Origin: Catenulisporales bacterium
Lineage (GTDB): Bacteria; Actinomycetota; Actinomycetes; Streptomycetales; Catenulisporaceae
Assembly (NCBI GenBank): GCA_019510485.1
Contig: JAEKKI010000128.1
Coordinates: 1 to 64,000 of the forward strand
Length of the DNA stretch: 64,000 nucleotides
Reading direction: 5' to 3'
Part shown: positions 1 to 8,133 of the stretch, piece after piece
Layout: each line of letters starts with the position of its first letter
How positions within the stretch are numbered: the first letter of the stretch is position 1
The notes under the pieces: model-generated
Told to the model about the DNA's origin: nothing
Database searches by the model: none
What the model saw: only the letters and a program-made list of their open reading frames with translations
Position numbers and translations under genes: made by a program

Positions 1-331
1 CGACGACGATGTCATCGAGAGCGTGCGGGGCATTCCCCTTCGGTGGTGCGTGCTGACGTCTTGGCCCGCACCGGTCGTGGGTCTGCCGGGTCCAGGTGCT
101 GGAATGCATCCCGGCCGCACCACGATTGTGCGCCGAGGCCGGCAGCGTGCGGAATCCGCCGAATGGGTTGTGCTTTGGCGGGCTCCGGCGTGTCGCGGCG
201 GCCCGCGGCGGGGAAGGAATCGCAGCTGCGAGCGGTGATCTTCATCGAAGGTGCCTACTCGACGTGAGCTCTCCAAGCTCAGGCTCTTTAGTCATGAGCG
301 GCTCTTGTGCGAAGTTTGATCTCAAGCCAAT
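1..331. other. No gene recognised; left edge and leader of the PNGase gene
   Basis: Short open frames exist on both strands here, but none has a convincing ribosome-binding site, a recognisable product or codon use that separates it from the overlapping alternatives. The last ~50 bases are less GC-rich than the rest and presumably hold the promoter and leader of the downstream secreted amidase. A gene that ends just outside the window cannot be excluded. Confidence 0.4.
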
Positions 332-340
332 GTGTCAGCC

Positions 341-2023
341 ATGTGGAGACCCCTCGCCCTGGCCGCCGCGGCGGCGTTGTTCGTCACCGGGACGCTCGCG
401 GGCACCGCCGCGGCTGCCGGACCGACCCCCGTGGAGATCAACTATCAGAACCCGGTGACGGCGCTGCCGCCGATCGCCCGGCCCGCGACGCACAGCTGCA
501 CCGTCACCGCCATGCAGCATGACTTCGCCAACAGCTACGGGCAGCCCTTCGCCGGCACCCTGACGCCGCCGGCCGGCTGTCCCGGGCCCTGGTCGAAGGT
601 GGTGCTGGACTGGTCCGGCAGCGTGGCGGGGCGGCAGTACGACCGGCTGGCGGCGGTGTGGGTCGGCGGGGCGGAGGTGTTCCGGACCAGCACCCCCGAG
701 CCGGATCCGGCGGGCATCAGCTGGCATGTCGACCAGGACCTCTCGGCGTTCATCCCGCTGCTGCGCACGCCGCAGCCGCTGGTGGTGGACCTGGGGAATG
801 TGGTGAACACCACCTACACCGGCATCTACCACATGACGATGACCGTGACGTACTACCAGGCCGACAAGCGCAACCCGGAGGCCGCGCACAGCGACGTGGT
901 GGTGCCGGTGTCGCAGAGCACGTCCGCGCCCGGCTGGTGGAGCTTGAACCAGGGACAGACCGCGAGCACCTCCGTGACGGTGCCCCGCAACACCGTCGAC
1001 GCGCGGTTGCAGGTGTACGCGCGCGGCGGCGGGTGCGAGGAGTTCTGGTACTCGAATGTGCCGGACTCCTACGCGGCGGCGCACCCGGACTACGGCCTGT
1101 GTGCCGGCGGGACGTACCGCGAGGTGGGGGTGCTGGTCGATGGCAAGCCGGCCGGGACCGCGCAGCCGTTCCCGGCGATCTACACCGGAGGCATCAGCCC
1201 GCTGATGTGGCGGCCGATCCCGAGCATCGACGCGTTTCGGACCCAGCCCTATGAGATCGACCTGACGCCGTTCGCCGGCGTGCTGGCCGACGGCGCCGCC
1301 CATACCGTGACGCTGGTGCCGCCGGCTGGGATCTCCGACACCTGGCTGATGGACGGCAGCCTGTTCGTGGATGTCGACCACGGTTCGGCGCAGACGTCCG
1401 GGGCGGTCACCGAGGACACGGTCACGCCTTCTCCGGCGGTGACCTACAACGTCGCCACGCAGGCCGACGGCAGTGACCTGATCACCGCCGCGGTCACCCG
1501 GGACTGGGCCGTCGCAGGGTACGTGGACACCTCGCGCGGCCGCGTGTACACCCGCGTGGTGCGGCACAGCGACTACTCGAACTCCAACGACGTCGCCCAG
1601 GCCGGCACGGTTCAGACCACGGCGCAGCGGGACTCCGGCTGGACCCGGACCACCACGACCGTCGGCCCCGGGCCGGGCCACCGGCAGGTGCGGCAGGACA
1701 ACTGGTCGTACCCGATCGACGTGAAGAGCACTTTCGTCCCGGGCGCGACCTCCGACTCGTACACGGTCACCGGGCAGGTGAGCGTCGCCCGGCATCTGGC
1801 GACAACCGAGGCCGGCCCCGGGAACGCGTTCAAGACGCTGTCCGTCGTCGACGACGCGGTCCGGGCCAAGGGGAACCTGCAGCGGGAGGCCGGGGTCGCC
1901 GTGGCGGCCGACGGCTCGGACTCGGAGCGGTACGTCGGCGTGGACGGCGGTACGTGCTACGGGCACTTCATCGCCGCCGACCACGGGTACGTGACCCAGG
2001 ATGTGGCGATCGGATGCCGCTGA
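341..2023 (+). CDS. Secreted PNGase A-like peptide-N-glycanase family protein
   Basis: A protein of about 560 residues that begins with a typical signal peptide: Trp-Arg, a long Ala/Leu core and an Ala-rich cleavage region near residue 25. The body is rich in Asn, Thr and Val. It resembles the peptide-N4-(N-acetyl-beta-glucosaminyl)asparagine amidase A family, in which plant and fungal members remove N-glycans from glycopeptides; this family call is from memory of the fold's paired beta-sandwich sequence pattern. GTG at 332 in the same frame would add three residues; I prefer ATG at 341, directly before the signal peptide. It acts outside the cell. The actual substrate in a soil bacterium (plant or fungal glycoprotein) is inference. 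It is a single gene, followed by an 80-base gap. Confidence 0.75.
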   Translation: MWRPLALAAAAALFVTGTLAGTAAAAGPTPVEINYQNPVTALPPIARPATHSCTVTAMQHDFANSYGQPFAGTLTPPAGCPGPWSKVVLDWSGSVAGRQYDRLAAVWVGGAEVFRTSTPEPDPAGISWHVDQDLSAFIPLLRTPQPLVVDLGNVVNTTYTGIYHMTMTVTYYQADKRNPEAAHSDVVVPVSQSTSAPGWWSLNQGQTASTSVTVPRNTVDARLQVYARGGGCEEFWYSNVPDSYAAAHPDYGLCAGGTYREVGVLVDGKPAGTAQPFPAIYTGGISPLMWRPIPSIDAFRTQPYEIDLTPFAGVLADGAAHTVTLVPPAGISDTWLMDGSLFVDVDHGSAQTSGAVTEDTVTPSPAVTYNVATQADGSDLITAAVTRDWAVAGYVDTSRGRVYTRVVRHSDYSNSNDVAQAGTVQTTAQRDSGWTRTTTTVGPGPGHRQVRQDNWSYPIDVKSTFVPGATSDSYTVTGQVSVARHLATTEAGPGNAFKTLSVVDDAVRAKGNLQREAGVAVAADGSDSERYVGVDGGTCYGHFIAADHGYVTQDVAIGCR

Positions 2024-2116
2024 TCCTTACTGGCAAGTAACATGTCAGGGGCGATCCTGGTGGGTCGCCCCTGAACCCGTCCGCTACGCGCCATCGCACA
2101 AAGCAAGGAGACGACC

Positions 2117-2533
2117 ATGGTCTTCTCGGTCCCGGTCACCGTCCGCGGCTACGAGCTCGACACTCAGGGCCACCTGAACCAGGCCGTCTACCTGCAGTAC
2201 TCCGAGCACGCCCGCTGGGAGGTGCTGCGCGCGGCCGGCATCCAGCAGAACGAGATGGTCGCCGGCGGCATCGGGCCGGTCGTGCTGGAGGCGAACATCA
2301 AGTACCTGCGCGAGCTGCGCGGCGGCGAGGAGGTGGACGTCACCTGCGAGTTCGCCTGGGCCGAGGGCAAGGTGTTCCAGATCAAGCAGCAGATCGTGAA
2401 GAAGGACGGCACTGTCTGCGCCGATATCGTCCTGGTCGGCGGCATCCTCGACCTGCGGGCGCGCAAGCTGGTGCCGGACCCGGTCGCCGCGCTGCGGGCC
2501 ATCGCGAGCGATCCGGCGTTGTTGGGGATCTGA
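2117..2533 (+). CDS. Hotdog-fold acyl-CoA thioesterase (YbgC/FadM-like, 4HBT)
   Basis: 138 residues, the usual length for a single hotdog domain. The N-terminal stretch Tyr-Glu-Leu-Asp-Thr-Gln-Gly-His-Leu-Asn-Gln, followed by a Tyr and then Glu-His-Ala-Arg, is the active-site signature of the 4-hydroxybenzoyl-CoA thioesterase group, with the catalytic Asp at about residue 16. It probably hydrolyses cytosolic acyl-CoA or acyl-ACP thioesters; the chain length cannot be read. An AAGGAG ribosome-binding site lies 6-7 bases upstream of the ATG. It appears monocistronic: a short hairpin and the chaplin gene follow. Confidence 0.85.
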   Translation: MVFSVPVTVRGYELDTQGHLNQAVYLQYSEHARWEVLRAAGIQQNEMVAGGIGPVVLEANIKYLRELRGGEEVDVTCEFAWAEGKVFQIKQQIVKKDGTVCADIVLVGGILDLRARKLVPDPVAALRAIASDPALLGI

Positions 2534-2569
2534 AGTCATACCTTCACTAGATCGGTCGATCACGGTGTT

Positions 2570-2586
2570 CGGGGCGTTTCGCCCCG
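2570..2586 (+). terminator. Short GC hairpin after the thioesterase gene
   Basis: A seven-base perfect stem (CGGGGCG / CGCCCCG) closes a TTT loop 36 bases after the thioesterase stop. There is no T tract. It may end that transcript, or lie in the leader of the chaplin gene. Confidence 0.4.
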
Positions 2587-2654
2587 CGCCACTGGTCGTT
2601 TCTCTCGACGAGCGGCACGTGATCGGTGCCGCCGCTACACAGGAGGAAGTACCA

Positions 2655-2897
2655 GTGCTGAAGACCAAGAAGATCGCCGCGCTCGTCGCCGCCACCGGCG
2701 GTCTGGTGATGGTCGGCGCCGGCATGGCCAGCGCGGCGTCGACCGCCGACAGCTTTGCCCAGGACTCGCCCGGCGTGGTGTCGGGCAACAACGCGCAGGT
2801 GCCGGTGCACGTGCCTGTGAACGCGTGCGGCGGCACGGTGAGCGTCATCGGCATCCTGGACCAGGCGTTCGACAACCCCTGCGTCAACGAGGGCTGA
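2655..2897 (+). CDS. Short chaplin (single chaplin domain, secreted)
   Basis: An 80-residue protein: a signal peptide of about 28 residues ending Ala-Ser-Ala-Ala, then one chaplin domain (Ser-Pro-Gly-Val-Val-Ser-Gly-Asn-Asn, the PVHVPVNACG core, and a second Cys in NPCVNE). Chaplins are secreted amphipathic peptides that assemble into surface fibrils and let aerial hyphae break the water surface. The two Cys, which form the conserved disulfide, are present. The frame is open further upstream to 2565, but GTG at 2655 is chosen because AGGAGGAAG lies 5 bases before it and the signal peptide starts there. A strong terminator follows directly, so it is its own transcription unit, next to a long chaplin gene. 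Confidence 0.95.
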   Translation: MLKTKKIAALVAATGGLVMVGAGMASAASTADSFAQDSPGVVSGNNAQVPVHVPVNACGGTVSVIGILDQAFDNPCVNEG

Positions 2898-2920
2898 CGT
2901 CCCGCGCGGGCGCGCGCCCC

Positions 2921-2961
2921 GGGCGGCCCCGAGGATCCCTGGCGGGTCCTCGGGGCCGCCC
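2921..2961 (+). terminator. Strong intrinsic terminator after the short chaplin gene
   Basis: 18-base stem (2921-2938 with 2944-2961) containing a single G-T wobble and a five-base loop CTGGC, followed by CCTTTGTGTT. It starts 24 bases after the chaplin stop codon. Confidence 0.9.
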
Positions 2962-3066
2962 CTTTGTGTTCCGGTTTCCCGTGCTGATTCGCGACGTGTC
3001 GGAAGGGTTGCCATATTTCACTCGTACGAACGATTCTCCGTTTAGTCACAAAAACCTCCGCACCCA

Positions 3067-3115
3067 CCTGTCGTTAGTCGGATAGGTCAATCAGCTCGTC
3101 TGACAAAACGACAGG
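3067..3115 (+). promoter_or_regulatory. Inverted repeat in the long-chaplin leader
   Basis: CCTGTCGTT at 3067-3075 is matched exactly by its reverse complement AACGACAGG at 3107-3115, ending 21 bases before the ATG. The surrounding 2990-3110 region is AT-richer than the genome. It could be a leader hairpin or a regulator site. No clear match to the BldN-type promoter that drives chaplin genes in Streptomyces was found. Confidence 0.4.
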
Positions 3116-3136
3116 CGTCAAGAGGCAGGGGCTTTC

Positions 3137-4063
3137 ATGCAGTCTCCAATGAAGCGGCGGATCGCGTTCGGGCTCACCACCGGCGGGCTGCTCGCCGGCG
3201 GCGGACTCGGGTTCGCGCACGCCGACTCGACCGGCACGGGGTCGGGGACCACCGGCACCACGGCCGGGGGATCGCCCGGGATCCTCTCGGGCAACACCAT
3301 CCAGGTCCCGGTCGACATCCCGATCAACGTCTGCGGTGTGACGGCGAACGTGGTGGGCCTGCTGAACCCGGCCGCCCACAACGGCTGCGCCAACGAGGGC
3401 GGTGCCACGGCGACCGGCGGTTCCGGTTCCACGAACTCCGATGGTTCCACCAGCGGCTCGACCGCGAACGGCGGCGCGCAGGGCTCGCCGGGGATCCTCT
3501 CCGGCAACAACGTGCAGATCCCGGTGAACGTCCCGGTCAACGTCTGCGGCGACACCCTCAGCGTGGTCGCCGTCGGCGACGCGGCCAAGGGTAACCACTG
3601 CTCCAACGGGGGCGGCGCGACGGCGACCGGCGGTTCCGGCTCCACGGCCACCGGCGGCGCGCAGGGCTCGCCGGGGATCTTGTCCGGCAACAACGTGCAG
3701 ATCCCGGTGAACGTCCCGGTCAACGTCTGCGGCGAAAGCGTGAGCGTGGTAGGCATCGGCGACGCGGCCAAGGGCAACCACTGCCACGCCGGCGGCGGTG
3801 CCGTGGTCCCGCCTCCGCCCCTCAGCTCCACCCCGCCGAGCACGGCGCCGCCGAGCAACCCGGTCACGCCCGGCGGCCCGATCGACTCGCACCCCGGCGG
3901 CTCGACGGGCGGCAGCGGCGGCAACGGCTCGCAGCCGGACACGTCCACCGGCGCGCTGGCCCACACCGGCGCCGACGGCCTCATGCTCGCACCCGTCGGC
4001 GCGGCGATGATCGGCGGCGGGGCGTTCCTGTACCGGAAGTTCAAGCCGCGCGGCAAGCAATGA
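3137..4063 (+). CDS. Long chaplin with three chaplin domains and sortase signal
   Basis: 308 residues: a signal peptide (about 1-29), three chaplin domains (about 46-88, 117-157 and 178-218; Cys pairs 66/84, 137/155, 198/216) joined by Gly/Ser/Thr linkers, a Pro/Ser/Gly-rich wall-spanning stretch (about 222-272), LAHTG at 274-278, a hydrophobic helix (about 283-299) and the basic tail YRKFKPRGKQ. The LAXTG-helix-basic tail layout marks it for class E sortase anchoring to the cell wall. Long chaplins of Streptomyces coelicolor have two domains; this one has three, with domains 2 and 3 almost identical. A second ATG at 3149 is possible. It presumably anchors fibrils formed with the short chaplin encoded upstream. 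Confidence 0.95.
   Translation: MQSPMKRRIAFGLTTGGLLAGGGLGFAHADSTGTGSGTTGTTAGGSPGILSGNTIQVPVDIPINVCGVTANVVGLLNPAAHNGCANEGGATATGGSGSTNSDGSTSGSTANGGAQGSPGILSGNNVQIPVNVPVNVCGDTLSVVAVGDAAKGNHCSNGGGATATGGSGSTATGGAQGSPGILSGNNVQIPVNVPVNVCGESVSVVGIGDAAKGNHCHAGGGAVVPPPPLSSTPPSTAPPSNPVTPGGPIDSHPGGSTGGSGGNGSQPDTSTGALAHTGADGLMLAPVGAAMIGGGAFLYRKFKPRGKQ
3473..3734 (+). repeat. Intragenic duplication of a chaplin domain (183-base period)
   Basis: The stretch 3473-3551 recurs at 3656-3734 with only a few base differences, starting GGCGCGCAGGGCTCG in both copies. It encodes chaplin domains 2 and 3, 61 residues apart. The first domain (from about 3272) is clearly more diverged, so this is a recent in-frame duplication. 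Confidence 0.9.
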
Positions 4064-4100
4064 CGCCGTCGCACAGAGAGCCGGAGTAGCAACCGGAAGC

Positions 4101-4146
4101 CGGAGCCGGAGCGTGAACCCGAAGGGGTGTTCACGCTCCGGCTCCG
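4101..4146 (+). terminator. Terminator hairpin after the long chaplin gene
   Basis: Perfect 18-base stem (4101-4118 with 4129-4146) and ten-base loop, 38 bases after the stop. There is no T tract, as is common in actinomycetes. Confidence 0.8.
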
Positions 4147-4240
4147 TCGCGTCCGCCCAGGCATTTTCATCACCCTTTCAACGAGTGACGGCACAGTCGT
4201 GGGCAATACAGCAAGAGCGGGGCGCCGAACAGGAGAGTGC

Positions 4241-5059
4241 ATGAAGACCGGCTGGATCGAGATCGCCGCCATCCCGGCGGCACTGCTGGTCCTCTACCTG
4301 CTGCGCTCCAACTACTGGGCCAGCGACCACGTACGGCGGGCCTGGTGCTGGATCAAGGCGTGGGCGAAGCTGGCGCCGTTCACCACCACGCTGTGGCTGC
4401 TGGTCGCCGTGCACGCGTGGATGCTCATCGGCCTGCCGGGCAAGCTGCGCGACGCGGTCCTGCTCACCCACTCCACGACCCTGTCCCACCTCAAGCGCGA
4501 GCCGCTGACCGTGCTGTTCGGCTCGGCGATGTGGACCGATGTCGACGAACTGCTGTTCCTGACCTTCACCGCGGTCATCTACCTGGCGCCGCTGGAGCGC
4601 TGGATCGGCACCCGGCGCACGCTGCTGGCGTTCCTGGCCGGCCACATAGGAGCCACGCTGCTGATCGCGCTGTGGATCGAGGAGACGGTGCTGATCACCC
4701 CGGAGCAAGACCGGGTGTACTCGCGCACCATCGACGTCGGCATCAGCTACGGCGCCTACTGCTGCGCGGCGCTGCTGGCCTACAGGCTGCGCTGGCCGTT
4801 CCGGATCTCGGTGTGGTCGCTGCTGCTGGCCTATCTGCTGTATCAGGCCTCGCTCACCGATTTCGACGCACGGGTCGACTACACCTCGCTGGGCCACCTG
4901 GTGGCCTTCGGTATCGGCCTGCTGCTGTGGCCGCTGACGCGTATCCGGCGCGCCCGGGAGCGCAGCCATGACCCGTGGATCAAGATCCCGGCGGCGACCT
5001 CGGCGCTTCCCGAGGTGGAGGCCGCAATCGATGATGAGGCCACGAGCCTGGCGCGGTGA
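4241..5059 (+). CDS. Rhomboid-like multi-pass membrane protein
   Basis: 272 residues with about six hydrophobic segments. The features are those of actinobacterial rhomboid-like proteins: a Ser in Gly-Ile-Ser-Tyr-Gly near residue 168 and a His in Leu-Gly-His-Leu in the last membrane segment, which could form the Ser-His dyad of intramembrane proteolysis. The Ser motif is GxSxG rather than the classical GxSG, so catalytic activity is uncertain. ATG at 4241 follows CAGGAGAG; the frame is open further upstream, but that part overlaps the terminator hairpin. The C-terminus is cytosolic-looking, acidic and unstructured. No functional partner is evident next to it. Confidence 0.65.
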   Translation: MKTGWIEIAAIPAALLVLYLLRSNYWASDHVRRAWCWIKAWAKLAPFTTTLWLLVAVHAWMLIGLPGKLRDAVLLTHSTTLSHLKREPLTVLFGSAMWTDVDELLFLTFTAVIYLAPLERWIGTRRTLLAFLAGHIGATLLIALWIEETVLITPEQDRVYSRTIDVGISYGAYCCAALLAYRLRWPFRISVWSLLLAYLLYQASLTDFDARVDYTSLGHLVAFGIGLLLWPLTRIRRARERSHDPWIKIPAATSALPEVEAAIDDEATSLAR

Positions 5060-5166
5060 CCCCGCGGATGCCGGCGCGTGACGACGACGTCCACCTACGC
5101 GGCGACATTAGGCCGACCGAGTGCCCGCCCGGCAACCGCCGCCCCGCCCGGCGACGTCTGAGGAAC

Positions 5167-5955
5167 ATGCGCACCAAGACCATCATCGCCTTCCACGCCC
5201 ACCCCGACGACGAGGCCCTCCTCACCGGCGGCACCCTCGCCCGTCTCGCGGCCGAGGGCCATCGCACCGTCATCGTCGTGGCCTGCGACGGTGCCATGGG
5301 CGCCGCCACCGAGCCCGGAGCCCTGGTGCGCCTGGACGAGCTGCGGGCCAGCGCGCGCAAGCTCGGCGTCGCCCGCGTGGTGCACCTCGGCTACGCCGAC
5401 AGCGGCCACGGCCCGATCCTGTTCCCCGACCCCGCCGACCGTGTCCGCTTCGTGCGCGCGCCGGTCGGGGAGGCCGCCGAGCGGCTCGCCGCCGTCATCC
5501 GCGAGGAGGGCGCCGACCTGCTGCTCAGCTACGACCCCAACGGCGGCTACGGTCACCGCGACCACGTCCGGGTGCACGAGGTGGGCGCCCGCGCCGCCGA
5601 GCTGACGGGCGTCCGGGTGCTGGAGGCGACTCTGCCGCGCGAGCCCGCGATACGCATCGCCAGAGCCCTGCAACGAGTCCGCCTCCTGCGGCGCTACGAC
5701 CTTGCCGCGCTCGACACCTCCTTCAGCTCCCGCGCCGACATCACCCACCGCATCGACGTCCGCCGCTACGCCGCCGCCAAACAAGCCGCGCTCGCGCAGC
5801 ACCGCACCCAGCTCGGCAAGGGCCGCGGCGGGCGGCTGCACCGCGTCATGGCCGGGCTCCCGGTGCCGCTCTACGCGGTCCTCGCCGGGCGCGAGTGGTT
5901 CGTCGAGCGGCCGCGCCGCCCCGGTCCCCGCCCTATACCTGATTCTCGGGAGTAG
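5167..5955 (+). CDS. PIG-L/LmbE family N-deacetylase
   Basis: 262 residues. The N-terminal His-Ala-His-Pro-Asp-Asp-Glu (residues 10-16) is the zinc-binding and catalytic signature of LmbE/MshB-type GlcNAc deacetylases, and the later Gly-His-Arg-Asp-His supplies the third zinc ligand. Family members act on GlcNAc-inositol (mycothiol synthesis), on antibiotic precursors or on other N-acetyl sugars; which one applies here cannot be told from sequence. ATG at 5167 is chosen because the motif then falls at the usual N-terminal place and GAGGAAC precedes it; the open frame begins at 5056. The SDR pseudogene begins 2 bases after its stop, suggesting a former two-gene operon. Confidence 0.85.
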   Translation: MRTKTIIAFHAHPDDEALLTGGTLARLAAEGHRTVIVVACDGAMGAATEPGALVRLDELRASARKLGVARVVHLGYADSGHGPILFPDPADRVRFVRAPVGEAAERLAAVIREEGADLLLSYDPNGGYGHRDHVRVHEVGARAAELTGVRVLEATLPREPAIRIARALQRVRLLRRYDLAALDTSFSSRADITHRIDVRRYAAAKQAALAQHRTQLGKGRGGRLHRVMAGLPVPLYAVLAGREWFVERPRRPGPRPIPDSRE

Positions 5956-5957
5956 CC

Positions 5958-6440
5958 GTGCATTCCGGCCTGCCCGAACCGCTGCCGCTCGGCACCCCGA
6001 TGGTGCCGCCGGGGACCTTCGCCGGCGTCCCCGCCCTGATCACCTGCGGCGGGACCGGGCTGGGCCGCGCGATGGCGGCGGAGTTCGCACGCCGCGGTGC
6101 CGGGGTCGGCATCGCCAGCCGCGGCGGCGAAGGCCGGCGTCGGGAACCTCACCAAGTCGCTGGCCGTGGAGTGGGCACGGACGGCATCCGCGTCAACGCC
6201 CTGGCCACGGGCCTGTTCCCGCACGAGGAGATGCGCGCCGATCTCAAGGCCCTGCGCGCCGATCCGGCCGAGGACGCCAGGCGGCGCTGCGCAGCGGCCG
6301 CCGCCACGAGATCGGCTGGGCCGCCACCTACCTGTGCTCTCCGTTCGCCGCCTTCCTCACCGGCCACACCCAAGTCGTCGACGGTTATGTACGTGCGGTC
6401 AGTGACGGCAGGTTCGATGAGTCGTTGACCGCCCGTGGAG
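5958..6440 (+). pseudogene. Degraded SDR oxidoreductase (2,4-dienoyl-CoA reductase-like)
   Basis: Pieces of one short-chain dehydrogenase lie in order but in three frames. The first (5958-~6120) has the Gly-rich nucleotide motif CGGTGLGRAMAAEFARRGA. Then comes a jump to Ala-Ala-Lys-Ala-Gly-Val-Gly-Asn-Leu-Thr-Lys-Ser-Leu-Ala-Val-Glu-Trp (~6123-6180, second frame), return to the first frame for Gly-Ile-Arg-Val-Asn-Ala-Leu-Ala-Thr-Gly, and finally a third frame for the C-terminal AATYLCSPFAAFLTGHTQVV (~6320-6380). Roughly 100 codons of the middle, including the catalytic Ser and Tyr, are gone. At least three lesions make a functional product impossible. The intact ancestor was probably co-transcribed with the LmbE gene. 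Confidence 0.85.
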
Positions 6441-6512
6441 CCGGCGCACCTCGTCGCTCCCGGCAGCGCGCAACCTCGGAGACCTCCGCTGATGTCTCCT
6501 ACCGGCCGTCGA

Positions 6513-7184
6513 TCACACGGGATACCCGATCTCCGCGACGTCCTGCACGAGGTCGTTCAAGTCGACCTCGGGGTTCAACGCCGCCACGACCTCCCGGTTG
6601 AGCGGCAGCAGGTCATAGACATGGCGAACCGCAGACAGCTCCACCTCCGCCTCGAAGTACTCCTCGGCGAAGTCCCGATACGCTTCGGCGCTGCCTTCCA
6701 CGAGCAGTTCGAACAGCCAGTCCGCGCTATCGGCGTCCTCATAGCCCGCGACACGGACATCCACCGGCCCGCAGCGCCACTCGCTATCCGAAGTCTCCCG
6801 CCAGAAGCACACCGTCGCACGCAGCGTCCCGCCGTCCGCGTCGGCGAAAGCCGGCTCCGCCACCTGCGCGTCGAACACCGCCGGAACAGTGTCGATCAAA
6901 CCTGGCCACAGAGTCGGCGGCACGGAACGGAACGGGCTCACTGGCGACTCGTGATCGAACCCGCGGGCCCATGCTCCCGCCGGAGCGAAGACGATCGAGT
7001 AGTCACTGCCGGAGCCGTCGCGCATTGACGCCATCTCCTGACCCGGCGACCAACCCGAGTCGAAGGAGAAGTACCTGTACTGCCACTCCGGGCTCAGGAT
7101 CGCGTCCAGCATCGCCATCGACCGCGAACGATCGCGGACAGTGGAGATGTCAGGCAGAGCGCGCACTACGTCGAAGACGGTCAT
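6513..7184 (-). CDS. Hypothetical acidic protein
   Basis: 223 residues, strongly acidic and rich in Trp, Phe and Asp/Glu, with no signal peptide or membrane segment. I do not recognise a family. ATG at 7184 (Met-Thr-Val-Phe) is preferred over the TTG at 7196. The sequence reads as a compact cytosolic protein with many aromatic residues, a composition also seen in SMI1/KNR4-like and other immunity-type proteins, but no motif proves that. It is isolated: the pseudogene ends 70 bases away and the next gene diverges. Confidence 0.6.
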   Translation of the reverse strand: MTVFDVVRALPDISTVRDRSRSMAMLDAILSPEWQYRYFSFDSGWSPGQEMASMRDGSGSDYSIVFAPAGAWARGFDHESPVSPFRSVPPTLWPGLIDTVPAVFDAQVAEPAFADADGGTLRATVCFWRETSDSEWRCGPVDVRVAGYEDADSADWLFELLVEGSAEAYRDFAEEYFEAEVELSAVRHVYDLLPLNREVVAALNPEVDLNDLVQDVAEIGYPV

Positions 7185-7374
7185 GACCACATCCAACCGT
7201 CAAGCTCCGACTGCCCTCACCCCAGCCCATCCATGGGTCAGGGTCACACCCAAAACCCCCGCCATAACGACGGCGGCCACCATCTGCGGCGCGACTTCGT
7301 GATGCCGCCGGTCACGGCGATCGGGGAGCAGCTGCCGCCGCGCGGCTGACGGTGCGCGCCGGTAGGTTGCCGGT

Positions 7375-8118
7375 GTGGAAGCACCGAGTGAGCGGGCCCC
7401 GGCCGCCGCGACCCTGGAGGCTTTGGACCGCGAGCTGTGCGACTGCCGCGCGTGCCCGCGTCTGGTGGCCTGGCGCGAGCAGGTCGGCGCGGTGAAGCGG
7501 AAGTCGTTCGCCGACCAGCAGTACTGGGCCCGGCCGGTGCCCGGGTTCGGGCCGCACGACGCCGGTGTGCTGATCGTCGGCCTCGCCCCGGCCGCGCACG
7601 GTGGCAACCGCACCGGCCGGATGTTCACAGGCGACCGCTCCGGCGACATCCTCGTCGCCACGCTGCACCGTCTGGGCCTGGCGAACCAGGCCACGTCGGT
7701 GGCCGCCGACGACGGCCTGGAGCTGCGGGGCGTCCGCTTCACCGCGCCGGTGCACTGCGCTCCGCCGGACAACAAGCCGACGCCGGCCGAGCGGGACACG
7801 TGCCGGCCGTGGCTGGTTCGTGAGCTGCAACTGATGCGCTCGACGGTGCGGTCGGTCGTGGTGCTCGGCGCGTTCGGCTGGCAGGCGCTGTTCCCGGCGA
7901 TCGCCGCGTCCGGTTACTGGAGCGTGCCGAGACCACGACCCGAGTTCGGGCACGGAGTGCGTGCCGATCTCGCGGCGGCCGACGGCGATGCGGACTTGAC
8001 GGTGTTCGGCTGTTACCACGTCAGCCAGCAGAACACCTTCACCGGCAAGCTGACCTCTGACATGCTGCGCGACGTGCTGGCCGCTGCTGCCGCCGAAGCG
8101 GGGCTGACGATCACTTGA
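7375..8118 (+). CDS. udgB: Type 5 uracil-DNA glycosylase (UdgB family)
   Basis: 247 residues. Motif 1, Gly-Leu-Ala-Pro-Ala-Ala-His-Gly-Gly-Asn-Arg-Thr-Gly-Arg, and the late His-Val-Ser-Gln-Gln-Asn-Thr motif are those of family 5 uracil-DNA glycosylases, which remove uracil and some deaminated purines from DNA. They lack the usual catalytic Asp/Asn in motif 1 (here Ala-Pro-Ala-Ala), as seen here. Cys residues in Cys-Asp-Cys-Arg-Ala-Cys-Pro near the N-terminus and further Cys downstream fit the [4Fe-4S] cluster of the family. GTG at 7375 is the likely start. It stands alone and faces the regulator gene at 8134. Confidence 0.92.
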   Translation: MEAPSERAPAAATLEALDRELCDCRACPRLVAWREQVGAVKRKSFADQQYWARPVPGFGPHDAGVLIVGLAPAAHGGNRTGRMFTGDRSGDILVATLHRLGLANQATSVAADDGLELRGVRFTAPVHCAPPDNKPTPAERDTCRPWLVRELQLMRSTVRSVVVLGAFGWQALFPAIAASGYWSVPRPRPEFGHGVRADLAAADGDADLTVFGCYHVSQQNTFTGKLTSDMLRDVLAAAAAEAGLTIT

Positions 8119-8133
8119 CACGGATGACCAGCG

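Noticed and set aside
335-1984. 549-codon minus-strand frame opposite the PNGase gene
   Set aside because: Arg/His/Gly-rich shadow; the plus strand has a proper signal peptide and beta-rich protein.
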